This document shows, one piece after another, positions 11,112 through 21,261 of a DNA stretch of 64,000 nucleotides. The position numbers were made by a program, and so were the translations under genes. The notes under the pieces are model-generated. The model was not told the origin of the DNA, did no database searches, and was given only the letters and a program-made list of their open reading frames with translations. The DNA is taken from contig JAVHZZ010000006.1 of assembly GCA_036250195.1 (NCBI GenBank), positions 165,684,424 to 165,748,423 of the forward strand, written 5' to 3'. Origin of the DNA: Mixophyes australis. Lineage: Eukaryota > Chordata > Amphibia > Anura > Limnodynastidae. Position 1 is the stretch's first letter; each line of letters starts with the position of its first letter.

Positions 11112-13309
11112 ATTCTGAAACCCAAATTGCAGCGTAGAAGTATGATAGAGGCAGCTCAACAGCGGAGGGGGTAAGTGAATCTGCATTGGTCCCTCAGCAG
11201 CCAGGGGATCAGTCTGTCACAGGAGAACATCGGTGGGTGGGGGAAATCTGCTAGTTCAGAGAGACTGATGAATGAAACGGCTTTATTTACAGATATTGCA
11301 AGGTGACATGAGAATGTAACGCTAAGTGTAATTCAATAAACTGTTGCTAATAACAATGAGATGGGTTTAAGTCACATGGTAATGGAGCTCAGCCAGAGGA
11401 GGGCATAGGCATCATAGTGGACAGTGCCCTCGTTTCTGCCACGTTGGGTCAGCGCAGCAGAAATATACTGTATGCTGGAATTGTTAGGGGTCAGCCAGTG
11501 GGCGGGAAGCCGCGTCCAATTGTGGGGGGTCCGACTCCCAAGAGATGTAATGTTCAGTAGCTCCGTTGGTATGGGGAGAGGCTGCCTCCAGCAAGAATCA
11601 TTCTGCACCCAGTATGTTCCCTAGACTTTATTTCACCTGATCTTTTTGATTGTATACACCCAAGTAACTCCCTAGGGCCACAATACTTGTCTGGGTTGAG
11701 TCCTTGCTGGAAACGGATCTTACTGACTGGCTCACCAGTAATACTGACACGTTAACCTCTGTGAGCAAGGTGTCTGATCCAGAAAAGAGGGTATGGGCAG
11801 AGGTGTGGAGTGCCCTGGTTGATTTACTGGACAGTTGGTCTGGTCCTCAGCATATTTCATCTGCTGTGAACATAGGGTGGGATCAGATCCAGTATTTTTT
11901 ACCCGGGGCAGCCATGTCAATGTCATAAGTGTGGACCTTTCATGCATAGAGGTTAAGTGTTCTCTGTTCCAGAAGCCTGGCCACTCCTTATCAGAGTGCA
12001 ACTGTGTGGGGGTTCTGGCTACCCTTTGAGCATGTGCCCTCATGCAGAGCACAATAAAGTGACAGAGAGTTGGTGGTGGCAGTGGTGGAGGAAGAAAGGG
12101 AAAAGGTTACTCGAGCACAGATGGCCATTTCAGGGAAGGGTGAGAACAGAAAGGAAGGAAGAATGGAAGTTATGAATCTGCAGAAGTGGAAGTGAAGGCT
12201 GAGCCACCAAAAAAGAGTGGGAGGAACCAGAAGAAATGAGAGCATCTGGATCTAGTAATACTTTTTTTTATCTGGGCAATAAACTCTTCATGTTTTCCTG
12301 TCATACAAGGTGTACCCTCACTAAATTTACCAAATTCAGTCCTACTTCACGACATTTATCTTGAAAGATGTTGAAGATATCTATTCCCAGTGTTCTGCTC
12401 AATCTTCAGAAAAAAATCTGTTTTCTTCCTTCAGCGTTCTCTTGGTCTTCTTTGACATGATGGGCTGTTAAGCAGACAGAATGAAAATTGTTGTCAGACT
12501 TTGCAAATATTCACAAAATCCACTTTAAACAGAAAAACAGTGCACCATTGTCAAAAGCTGATAAACAACTGCCCAAAGATTATTAATATATAAAAAGATT
12601 GAAAACTCCACTTCATTTCAGGTTTAAAGCTGTTGCCATTTTGCATCTGGCACGCATTCGTTAATTTCGTTTTTCGCCCGTTTCCAGCACCCATTGACGC
12701 AGCGGTATATAGCATCTGAGCAGTGAACTCAAATCGTATATCAGTGAAGGGAATACTTTCCCTAAGACAAATTGTGTATAAATACATATACAGAGAGAAG
12801 GTAAATAGCAACTTGTCCATATTGACTTTTTTTTACAAATACACCTGTTTATAAACGGGGTATTTAAATGTTAATATTGACCTGGCGTGATGAACCCCCT
12901 CTCCTACAGCATCGTGTTCAACAGAAAATTCAAAATTTTACAGTTTGATATGAAAAACAGTCATACTTTCGTTTATAGCAGTTGAAATTAATGTTAAAGG
13001 ATCACAGCAATGATGCACAAAAATCATTGACATGTGTGTGAAATATTAGTAGTTTTAACTTTGTGTCTTAGTTTACTGTCCATTTACTATTTGGTTTCAG
13101 CTTCCAGCCGATCACGTGCGCAAAATAAAGAATAATTTTTGCTTAGAACTGCTGTACTCGACCCCGTAGACTCTCGCCAACCAGCCTCGTGCGGTAGTAG
13201 CACCAGTCAGGCGGGCAAGTTATCAGGCATTTTAGTCGTATTAGAACTAAATAATGAGCATAGATGGCGTCAATTTAGCCCTTATGGCTACTAATGTTCT
13301 AATTGTGGC
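11112..13309. other. Unassigned, with a possible decayed Gag-like patch
   Basis: No intact gene. At 11704-11928 a 74-aa frame (TDWLTSNTDTLTSVSK...) is followed by a shifted-frame Cys/His patch near 11910-11960 that could be a broken zinc knuckle, suggesting an old retrotransposon gag. This is a weak reading. The remainder is AT-rich with no boundary repeats I can pair. Confidence 0.3.
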
Positions 13310-13525
13310 AGTCAATCTGGGTGGAATATTTTGTTGAAACTTATTTTACTCTTTGGTAATATAAATACATTCATTTTAAGAATAAAATAAAATTTAAAAG
13401 ACAAACAAAATGTATTAATATAAATAAAAGGATTTGTTCTGTAAAATTTGGATTCAGTCAAAAGGTTGCACTTAAGGACCTGGAATGCCACATGTGGTCT
13501 TAAGGCCACAGGTTCCCCATCCCTG
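13310..13525. mobile_element. hAT-family terminal fragment
   Basis: The right end reads CACAGGTTCCCCATCCCTG, preceded by CCACATGTGGTCTTAAGGCC. This is the typical terminus of Charlie/ZBED-like hAT elements in vertebrates (recalled family resemblance). The matching left terminus was not found. Confidence 0.5.
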
Positions 13526-14143
13526 GATTAGCGCTATAGCTGGTGCTAGAGGTACGGCAGAAAAACTTTGAGACGCCCAGATGTTACATTCTGCAGTACG
13601 AGAGACCTGTGCCGCAATTGACACTGGCAGACCAGAGGCGCACCCTAAGCCCATCCCACCTTGTGGAGGTTCACCAAGAACCGCCACAAGGTGGGATGGG
13701 CTTAGCTGCCGGAAATTTGCAGATCGCAGCCCCCATTGGGATGTAACACAAGGCTTAAGGATTGAATGTTGTACCCAGAAGATAGCGTACAGATAGTGAT
13801 AGCAGTGGAATCAGGAACACCGAATGTAGCACAGAACAAACAGTCAGGCAGGGATCAGGTACAGGGAATCAGGCACAGAGCGCACTGACTGGTTAGGATC
13901 AGGTAAACGAGTAGTCAGGTGTAAAGTAGTCAAACAAGCCAATTTCAGTACACAGGGGATTCAGCAATGCAGGATTCATCTGAAGTCCGGTTCCCAAAAT
14001 GATATTTCCTAAAAAGGGAATTTGTTGTTGCTCAAAAAGACACTTTTCCAACTTGCAGAATAGATGGTGTTTCCTCAGACGGGTAAATACTTCACCTACT
14101 TGTCTCCAATGGGAGAGGAGATCCTGGGAAAAGATAAGGATAT
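13526..14143 (-). mobile_element. Degenerate Ty3/gypsy element, 3' part (RT end and LTR-like tail)
   Basis: Read on the minus strand, 14143 down to about 13985 continues a Ty3/gypsy reverse transcriptase immediately after its YLDD box: ILIFS, then a FTRLRKH / CKLEKC block and a PFLGNIIL block. Shortly after that, RNase H and integrase are missing and LTR-like sequence follows to about 13526, so an internal deletion preceded the insertion of ERV1. The 21-bp inverted repeat at 13646-13666 / 13684-13704 lies in this tail. The 5' part of the same element resumes at 23970. Confidence 0.75.
13646..13704. repeat. Perfect 21-bp inverted repeat (hairpin)
   Basis: Arms at 13646-13666 (TAAGCCCATCCCACCTTGTGG) and 13684-13704 are exact reverse complements separated by 17 bp. 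It lies in the LTR-like tail of the minus-strand Ty3/gypsy remnant and may be a leftover of LTR RNA structure or a small fold-back element. Confidence 0.85.
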
Positions 14144-14515
14144 TGTCGAAGTCAGTAAATTGGATAAAGTCATTTCAATTAAAGTCTAGCAAACTTGGTT
14201 GTCTTTGTCTGAAAAGATGCGTACGGTACGCTATGACGTACAAGGGCACGCTACGGCGTGAAAGGGCGTACGCATCCACTACACGTGGCAGCAACAGTAA
14301 TTGGTCTTTTACCATACATTCGCACAAACACGCATACTTATAAAATAGTACACATTATTGGTAGTTGCAACACATAGTCAGTTATGTCGAAATATAGTAG
14401 TATTTATATGTTATATCAGAGTTACATGCATATTAGTGAAATACACAGAACGGGTTAAAGGAATAACATCATGAGTGGTATCATAACAAACCTTGTTACA
14501 TACCCTACTGTTTGG

Positions 14516-14544
14516 TGCACTCTGCGAGGGAATCGCAGAGTGCA
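14516..14544. promoter_or_regulatory. Perfect 12-bp inverted repeat in ERV1 U3
   Basis: TGCACTCTGCGA at 14516-14527 pairs exactly with 14533-14544 across a 5-bp loop. It is preserved in the 3' LTR at 23502-23530. Its position about 215 bp upstream of the TATA box would suit a dimeric transcription-factor site; the function is inferred only from position and symmetry. Confidence 0.6.
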
Positions 14545-14757
14545 TACGCAAGTTATGAATGATAGGGAATTATGAACTACTTAAGACTAAGGAATTCTGG
14601 CGGGAAGAGCAGAGCATACCCCCTGCAGAGATGACCCCCTCCTTTGGATTCCTTAGGATGAACCAGCCAATGATTGACGACCCCTTGGACATTCCTGAGA
14701 CCCGGACCAATAGATGCAAGCCATACCATCTTCATTGTATTACTGTATTTCATTGTG

Positions 14758-14765
14758 TATATAAG
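14758..14765 (+). promoter_or_regulatory. ERV1 TATA box
   Basis: TATATAAG followed by GC-richer sequence. It lies about 150 bp upstream of the AATAAA signal, a normal gammaretroviral spacing. The copy in the 3' LTR is at 23744-23751. Confidence 0.75.
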
Positions 14766-14907
14766 CAGCAGCTTGTGATCCAGAGTGCAGACTTCTTGTC
14801 CCCAGACTTCAGGATTGAATGACTGCACTGGATCCAGAGCGCCTGCGATAAGTAACGGCTGTATTTACTATTACTTCGCTTGAGCATATTTTTTTCCACT
14901 TATTGCG

Positions 14908-14913
14908 AATAAA
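14908..14913 (+). terminator. ERV1 polyadenylation signal
   Basis: AATAAA in the LTR. The functional copy for 3' processing would be the identical one in the 3' LTR at 23894-23899. Confidence 0.75.
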
Positions 14914-14985
14914 TCTTTGTGCGTTGGAAACACAAATTGAGGTTCGACAATCGTTATTGGTTAGCGACAATACGCACATAACAAT

Positions 14986-14999
14986 TGGGGGCTCGTGAG
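14986..14999 (+). other. ERV1 primer-binding site, tRNA-Pro-like
   Basis: TGGGGGCTCGTGAG begins 2 nt after the LTR. The first 11 bases match the proline-tRNA primer site used by murine leukaemia viruses; the following bases diverge. ERV2 has the same 14-base site in its own orientation. Confidence 0.8.
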
Positions 15000-15954
15000 C
15001 TTTGGAGGTTTCGTTGCCGATGATACGCAAGACCAACGGATTTCGGTTCCTCAACAAAGGGTGGAGACGCGTCATAAACGGGTAAGAACGCATGGTGTTC
15101 AAAACCTGAATTTTACTCTGTGTTGCGAAACCGAATGTCCGTTTTGCATTATCTAGGGCACGCTAACTAGAACCTAGGGACAAAAGAGAAAACTGTTTCT
15201 TTTTTCTGTCATTGTGCGTTTTAACTGTATTGCATTGTTTAGCGTATGTGTACTTCCTGCTGTGCGTACGCGAACTTCCGGTAAACTTGCCACGTGGTTA
15301 AACAATCAATTTGATAGTTATACATGCATAGTATAAATCACTTGTGAAAGTCTCTGAAACACTATCACTATTGTTGGGAATATTGTTGATTTTCTGCGCA
15401 GAAAACTAAGGTGTATGTGTTTTGTGATTGTATGATTTTGAAGTGAAAGTTGATTTACTGTCAAAAAGACAGGGATATCGGTTGCCGCTTGACGAGGCGG
15501 GCTTGCAACCGAGGTAGTATACAAGGCAGGTATACTGGCAGCAAAAGCCCTGTTTGAAAAGAGAACAGTTAAAAAGCTTTTGGAAACTTTCTCCCCAAGA
15601 GTAATCGCAAAGTTTAGTAATAGTTAGTATTGCTAAGCGGTGCGATCGGACCGCATGGTTGTACAACCGTGCTTGTGACTTGGGTTGAACGGCTGAGAGG
15701 AATTACGCTGGTACAAACGGGTATAAAACCCCGGTACTACCAGTTCAGTAATACTCAACAGAATTTTGTGGAGAGCCAGGATATCGAGGAGCTGATATTT
15801 CTGTTGTCCATAGTGATATTTCTGGGTTAGGAGGTGCGTGGGCGTAGCCTGTGAAACCGTCCACGGATAAAAAAAATCTCTAGTAAGTTCTGTTTGAAAG
15901 GAGAACAGGTAAAAAGTCTTTTTGCGTAGCGTTGAGAAATAGGTTGTTTTCACA
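15000..15954 (+). other. ERV1 5' leader
   Basis: About 955 nt of untranslated leader between primer site and gag. It contains two copies of a hairpin-forming motif (CTGTTTGAAA...GAGAACAG) at 15550-15576 and 15887-15917. The second ends in a good splice-donor match, AACAG/GTAAAAAG, at 15908/15909, the likely donor for spliced env mRNA. The first copy has TT in place of GT. Packaging signals would be expected here but cannot be proven by reading. Confidence 0.6.
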
Positions 15955-17577
15955 ATGGGTGCGAAGCAAACGCTAGAGATGGTTGATGTTGTGCTGCTTA
16001 AGGAAGGACCGCTGGGGTCAGCTAGGTATCTTATGTTTAAGAAATATGGTGCATACGCAACTGCGTATTGCGACACGTGGGTCAAGATGACCAAAGATTG
16101 TGATAGGCCTTTCCCAACAATAGGAAGTTTTTATTCAGAAGTACTAAATAACGTAAGAGATAAAGTTTGGTTGATTAAGTCAACGAAAAAGAGAAATAGA
16201 CATAATGATTGTTTAAAATTGTGGCAAATGGAAGGTAACACGTGGCAGAGCAGCGAATGCAAACCGGAAATAGGCGTGGCGAAAAGCGCGCGCAAGGTGG
16301 ATGTAACCATTGAGAAGCAAGGCGAACTCAGCGCAAGCGCGCCCCCGCCACCTTATGTGGCGGGAGGGGTAAGTACAGCCGTTGTTAAAACTGAAAATAG
16401 AAAGATTGCTAAGTTGTACCCTGTTTTAAGCCAGTTTCAACCAAGTGTATCTGAAAATGAAGATGAACCCACTGTGATTTCGGCCATTGCCCATGCTGTT
16501 AGTGTACTAGAGGCTCAGCGCAAGTATGAGAAAATGGCTGAGATAGGTGAGAGTAGCGTGATCACTAGGAGTGAAAGTGTTCTAAATCTAGGGCCTGTAA
16601 ATCCTGTAGCGTCCCCTGAAGTTAGTGTACCAGAGGGTGTGTTCCCAGTCCGCACAATATCAGTTCCCAATGGGAAACCGGATAAGGATGGTGTAGTTCC
16701 TTTAAGAAATGTTACAATGCATTGTCCCTGGACTAGATCAGAATTACGTTCCATTATGACTGAATTCCCAGATCCTAGAAAAGAGTTGGCTAAGTGTCGG
16801 AAATTTGTTAAAGACTTAGGAAATGCCCACGAACCAACCAATAAGGATTGGCGTGTAGTGTTGAGGGCGTGTCTTCCTCCCAATACTAACATACAAAAAT
16901 TTATTGGAGATTGTTTGTTGGAGGAAGATGACACCCTGACTGATGAGATTAACCAACGGAATATAGAACAAATTGTCAAACATTTAGCCATCTATTTCCC
17001 AGTAGTAGTAAATTGGAGTAAGATTTTCACCATTAAGCAAAAGGATAGTGAAACAGCAGCAGACTATTTTTCTAGGGCGCTAGCATCAATAACACACTTT
17101 ACCGGAGTAACTGACATAAGAGAGGATCCACATCACAGGGAAGTAGCTGTAGGAGTGTTAATGGATGGTCTTAGTGAAAATTTAAAAACAAGGGTACAAA
17201 CCTCATTACCTAACTGGAGAGGTATCACAGTAGACTCTCTTAGGGAGTCTGCTGTGGAACATGACAAAAATATCTTTAGAAAAAAAGAAGAGAAAGGTGA
17301 TAGGTTGATGACGGTGAGTATTCAGGCTTTAGAAGGAATACACACACAACCACAATCATACCAAGCATACAACTCAAGTAAAAAGGCCATGGTATGTTTT
17401 CGCTGTAAGAAAGAGGGACACATAAGGAGATTCTGTCCAGAAGCAAGGAAAGAAACATCAAGGGGGGAATCATATAGGTATCCTCCACGGAGAAACACAC
17501 ATAGGCAAGAGAACACACAGCTACCCGCGCATATTATAGCAGCTAATGCTGCGCGAGAAAATAATAGTCAGCGCTAG
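15955..17577 (+). CDS. gag: ERV1 Gag polyprotein
   Basis: A 540-aa structural polyprotein (matrix, capsid, nucleocapsid). The start ATG follows CACA and gives Met-Gly-Ala-Lys, an N-myristoylation signal for plasma-membrane targeting. A PPPPY late-domain motif lies at residues 130-134 and a YPVL motif at 155-158; these classes recruit Nedd4-type ligases and ALIX respectively to release budding particles. Capsid-type sequence occupies roughly residues 255-440, and a single CCHC zinc knuckle (C481, C484, H489, C494) lies in a basic C-terminus. Length and layout match gammaretroviral Gag. It ends in UAG, with pol continuing in the same frame, so Gag-Pol should arise by stop-codon readthrough. ERV2 carries a diverged homologue on the minus strand. 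Confidence 0.95.
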   Translation: MGAKQTLEMVDVVLLKEGPLGSARYLMFKKYGAYATAYCDTWVKMTKDCDRPFPTIGSFYSEVLNNVRDKVWLIKSTKKRNRHNDCLKLWQMEGNTWQSSECKPEIGVAKSARKVDVTIEKQGELSASAPPPPYVAGGVSTAVVKTENRKIAKLYPVLSQFQPSVSENEDEPTVISAIAHAVSVLEAQRKYEKMAEIGESSVITRSESVLNLGPVNPVASPEVSVPEGVFPVRTISVPNGKPDKDGVVPLRNVTMHCPWTRSELRSIMTEFPDPRKELAKCRKFVKDLGNAHEPTNKDWRVVLRACLPPNTNIQKFIGDCLLEEDDTLTDEINQRNIEQIVKHLAIYFPVVVNWSKIFTIKQKDSETAADYFSRALASITHFTGVTDIREDPHHREVAVGVLMDGLSENLKTRVQTSLPNWRGITVDSLRESAVEHDKNIFRKKEEKGDRLMTVSIQALEGIHTQPQSYQAYNSSKKAMVCFRCKKEGHIRRFCPEARKETSRGESYRYPPRRNTHRQENTQLPAHIIAANAARENNSQR

Positions 17578-17640
17578 GGGTCAGGTCATACCTGTAGTCT
17601 ACAGCCAGTGAGGTTAACTGAGAGTCAGAGTGAAGAACCA
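17575..17640 (+). promoter_or_regulatory. Gag-pol UAG readthrough signal
   Basis: The gag stop UAG (17575-17577) is followed by GGGTCAGGTC in the same frame as pol. Gammaretroviruses read through UAG in a very similar UAG-G context using a downstream RNA structure. Two short competing hairpins can be drawn (CAGGT/ACCTG and CTGTA/TACAG, about 17582-17606); a pseudoknot was not established. There is no frameshift between gag and pol. Confidence 0.75.
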
Positions 17641-20600
17641 ACAATGATAGTTGACATAGCTGGCAGGAAACAAACTTTTCTTGTAGATACAGGGGCGGCC
17701 CGATCTGTGATAACCTCTCCTTTCAATCTACAGGTGACCAGCAAAACTATTCCAGCTATGGGGGTGACGGGAAAAGTGTTACATTATCCTCTAACTAAAC
17801 CCGCTGAAGTTACTATCGGGCCTCTGCATACTAAGCATTCGTTTCTCTTGGCTGCAGCGGCTCCTACTAACTTGCTAGGGAGAGACTTGTTATGTAAAAT
17901 GGGATGTGTCATATACTGTACTTCAGATGGTGTGTTCCTAGATATACCCGAGAAGGTTGCACATGAGGTACAGGACATATTGGACACCCCTCCAAGGATA
18001 ATGTTACACTCTCCTGTTATAGAACAAAGTCCATCTCAAGTAAAGGGGATGTTGCTGGAAATACCAGGTTCCCTATGGACCAGAGATGGACAGGACACTG
18101 GACTGATGGCAAACGTAGCCCCTGTCATGGTCAATCTAAAAAGTGGTAGGATAGCTCCAAAAATCCCACAGTATCCATTAAAACCGGAGGTGGAACTAGG
18201 GGTATATCCTGTTATTGAGAGGCTGTTACAACAAGGGATTTTAATTCGTACAGCCAGTACAGCAAATAGTCCCATTTTCCCTGTGAAGAAGAGTGGGGGG
18301 AGGGGCTATAGATTAGTCCAGGACTTAAGGGGAATTAACAAAGTTGTTGAGAGCCAATTCCCCGTAGTGCCGAATCCAGCTGTCATCCTCATGCAGATTC
18401 CACCGTCTGCCAGTCATTTTACTGTCATTGATCTATGTTCTGCTTTCTTTTCAGTCCCTCTTCACCCTGACTGCCAATACCTTTTTGCATTCTCCTACAG
18501 GGGAGTGCAATACACATGGACCAGACTACCCCAGGGGTTCATTGACAGCCCCAGTATTTTCTCCCAAGCCTTACATGACTGTTTGCAATCCTTTCAACCC
18601 CACAATGGGTCTGTTCTAATTCAATATGTGGACGATTTGTTGTTGTGCTCTGATTCTTTTATGTCATGTTTACATGATACTAAATTGTTGTTGCTTCATC
18701 TTTCACAAACAGGGCACAAGGTGGCAAAGGATAAATTACAGCCATGTCAGACTAAGGTCAAATACTTAGGACACTGCCTCACTAAGGGGCTAAGACACCT
18801 GACAACCGACAGAATTGAGGCCATACAACACATGACCCTGCCGCAGAGCCAGAAGCAGATTCGTACTTTCTTGGGGATGTGTGGATACTGTAGGTCCTGG
18901 ATCCCAGGTTTTTCTATTCTGGCATTACCATTGCAGGAGCTAGTCTCTTCCTCAAAACCAGAACGTGTCGTACACACAGAAGAGTCGGAGCAAGCGTTCT
19001 TTAATCTTAAAGATAGTCTGACAAGAGCACCTGCATTGGGAATACCTGATTATGAAAAGCCTTTTGAGCTATTTTGTACAGAAGCTGATGGCTGTGCAGC
19101 AGGTGTCCTCACACAGAAACATGGTGACGCTAGCAGACCGATAGCATACTACAGTGCACAATTAGACAATGTGGCAAGGTCACTCCCAACATGTCTCAGA
19201 AGTGTAGCAGCAACGGCCCTTCTAGTAAGTAAGAGCGAGGATGTAGTATTAGGACATAATTCAACCATCTATACACCCCATGCTGTATCAGCTCTGTTAA
19301 ATTCAGCCCAAACCAGACATGTTTCTTCAGCTAGATTCACAAAGTGGGAACTAGCCCTGATGGCACCCTCAAACATCACCATCAAACGATGTAGCACCCT
19401 AAATCCAGCTACATACCTTCCGTATGTGTCTCAAGAGACACAAAGGGTGGGAGGTGAGGAGACCCTGGTTGATGATGAGTTAGGCAAGAATACTGACATG
19501 CATGACTGTATGGAACACCTGAATCAGACCTTTACTGCAAGGCCCGACATACGTGACACCCCCTTAGAAAATGTAGATTTTACGTTTTATACAGACGGAA
19601 GTTGCCATAGACAGACAGAGACAGGAGAGCTATGTACTGGTTACGCTGTTGTAGACGATCAGGATGTGGTAGAAGCTGAACCCCTTGGTCCACCTCACTC
19701 AGCCCAGGTGGCGGAACTAGTAGCACTAAGGAGAGCGTGTGAATTGGCAGAGGGTAAATCAGCCAACATATATACTGACTCTAGGTACGCCTTCGGGGTA
19801 GTGCATGATTTTGGGGCCCTTTGGCGTCTTAGAAACTTTACGACAGCAGCAGGTACACCAGTGGCACACTCACAACACATAAAAGGACTTCTGACAGCGA
19901 TACAGTTACCCAGAACAGTAGCCGTCATAAAGTGCAAAGCCCATACCTTTGAAGAAGACCCAGTGTCATTGGGCAACAACAGGGCAGACGAAGCTGCTAA
20001 ATGGGCAGCAGGGCAACCTATGACTGTATCGACCGAGACTATGATGGTTTTTCAGACATTAGACACGCAGAAATTAATTGAAATGCAAGATTTGTGTTCC
20101 CTGCAGGAGAAGGCGGTCTGGAAGGCGAAGGGATGTGGTCAAGAGTCCTCAGGACTCTGGAGGGATGGACAAGGTAAGCCTGTAGCTCCCCGAACATACT
20201 ATCCAAGCCTGGCTGAAGCAGCACACGGCCTGACTCACCTGGGTAAAGAAGGTATGTGCAAACTGGTGAGAGCATACTGGTGTGCTCCCGGATTTTCCTC
20301 TCAAGCTGGTAAGAAAGCAATGTCATGTCTTACTTGTTTGAGGAAAAATGTTGGGAAAACTATTCCAACTGAGCCATCCCACATCCCTCCTACAGACGGA
20401 CCTTTCCAGGTAATACAAATTGACTATATCCAATTACCACCGTGCAGGAATCTAAAGTATGTGTTAGTGTGTATTGATGTGTTTTCCGGTTGGGTAGAAG
20501 CATATCCGGCAGCCACTAATACTGCTGTGTTCACTGCAAAGAAAATTGTACAAGACTTTGTGTGTAGGTTCGGTATCCCTAGAATCATTGAAAGTGATAG

Positions 20601-21252
20601 GGGTACCCATTTTACTGGTGATGTCTTCCAAAATATGTGTAAACTCATGGGAATCAGTAGCAGACTTCACACCCCTTACCGACCACAAGCCAGTGGTAAG
20701 GTGGAGAGAGCAAACGGTACTATCAAGAACAAACTAGGTAAGATAATGGCTGAAACTGGGTTGGCATGGCCTGAGGCTTTGCCGTTGGTCCTCCACAGCA
20801 TTCGAACCACTCCTAGACCTCCTCTTAATCTGTCCCCCTTTGAGATACTGTTCGGACGACAACCTCATTTGATCGTGAGTCCACAAGACGACTTAAAGTG
20901 TAATAATGAAGTGACTGTACAATATCTTATAAGAATGAGTAGACAGCTGAAACAACAACAACAAAAACTAAAAATGCTGTCACCTGGTATGCCAGAGACG
21001 AACTGTCATGATGTTGAACCTGGAGACTATGTTATGATCCGCAATTTCTTACGTTCAGGTTGTTTAACAGACCGTTGGGAAGGCCCGTACCAAGTGCTGC
21101 TGACCAGTACTACATCACTGAAGGTTGCAGAGAGAGACACTTGGGTCCATTCCACCCACTGCAGGAGAGTCCATAATCCGGAGAAAGTGCAAGACAAGAC
21201 TCAGACCGACGACATAGAGCTGTCACTTGTGAGCCTGTTCCGGGAGACCTAA
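17578..21252 (+). CDS. pol: ERV1 Pol polyprotein (PR-RT-RNase H-IN)
   Basis: Open for 1224 codons after the gag UAG; the first internal Met is at 17608, but readthrough is the likely mode. The protease active site DTGA is at 17686-17697. Reverse transcriptase has the YVDD box at 18625-18636 and a LPQGF block before it. RNase H carries TDGS at about 19591 and later TDSRYA and NRADEAA blocks. Integrase has a His/Cys zinc domain (HGLTHLG...CLTC), catalytic D, D and E codons at 20422, 20596 and 20704 with DX35E spacing, and a GPYQV-type C-terminal (GPY/F) block. All key residues are present and there is no internal stop, so it appears enzymatically intact. Length is typical of gammaretroviral Pol. 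Confidence 0.96.
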   Translation, partial: GSGHTCSLQPVRLTESQSEEPTMIVDIAGRKQTFLVDTGAARSVITSPFNLQVTSKTIPAMGVTGKVLHYPLTKPAEVTIGPLHTKHSFLLAAAAPTNLLGRDLLCKMGCVIYCTSDGVFLDIPEKVAHEVQDILDTPPRIMLHSPVIEQSPSQVKGMLLEIPGSLWTRDGQDTGLMANVAPVMVNLKSGRIAPKIPQYPLKPEVELGVYPVIERLLQQGILIRTASTANSPIFPVKKSGGRGYRLVQDLRGINKVVESQFPVVPNPAVILMQIPPSASHFTVIDLCSAFFSVPLHPDCQYLFAFSYRGVQYTWTRLPQGFIDSPSIFSQALHDCLQSFQPHNGSVLIQYVDDLLLCSDSFMSCLHDTKLLLLHLSQTGHKVAKDKLQPCQTKVKYLGHCLTKGLRHLTTDRIEAIQHMTLPQSQKQIRTFLGMCGYCRSWIPGFSILALPLQELVSSSKPERVVHTEESEQAFFNLKDSLTRAPALGIPDYEKPFELFCTEADGCAAGVLTQKHGDASRPIAYYSAQLDNVARSLPTCLRSVAATALLVSKSEDVVLGHNSTIYTPHAVSALLNSAQTRHVSSARFTKWELALMAPSNITIKRCSTLNPATYLPYVSQETQRVGGEETLVDDELGKNTDMHDCMEHLNQTFTARPDIRDTPLENVDFTFYTDGSCHRQTETGELCTGYAVVDDQDVVEAEPLGPPHSAQVAELVALRRACELAEGKSANIYTDSRYAFGVVHDFGALWRLRNFTTAAGTPVAHSQHIKGLLTAIQLPRTVAVIKCKAHTFEEDPVSLGNNRADEAAKWAAGQPMTVSTETMMVFQTLDTQKLIEMQDLCSLQEKAVWKAKGCGQESSGLWRDGQGKPVAPRTYYPSLAEAAHGLTHLGKEGMCKLVRAYWCAPGFSSQAGKKAMSCLTCLRKNVGKTIPTEPSHIPPTDGPFQVIQIDYIQLPPCRNLKYVLVCIDVFSGWVEAYPAATNTAVFTAKKIVQDFVCRFGIPRIIESDRGTHFTGDVFQNMCKLMGISSRLHTPYRPQASGKVERANGTIKNKLGKIMAETGLAWPEALPLVLHSIRTTPRPPLNLSPFEILFGRQPHLIVSPQDDLKCNNEVTVQYLIRMSRQLKQQQQKLKMLSPGMPETNCHDVEPGDYVMIRNFLRSGCLTDRWEGPYQVLLTSTTSLKVAERDTWVHSTHCRRVHNPEKVQDKTQTDDIELSLVSLFRET

Positions 21253-21261
21253 AGCCTGCAG

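Larger units (their letters stand above)
14144..14983 (+). repeat. ERV1 5' LTR
   Basis: TGTCGAAG...CATAACA, 840 bp. A TATATAAG box lies at 14758-14765, CCAAT boxes at about 14658 and 14707, and the AATAAA signal at 14908-14913, which places the R region roughly between 14785 and 14930. The U3 contains CpG-rich TGACGTAC motifs near 14236 and a perfect 12-bp hairpin at 14516-14544. Confidence 0.95.

Noticed and set aside
16515..16991. 158-codon minus-strand frame
   Set aside because: Antisense shadow of ERV1 gag.
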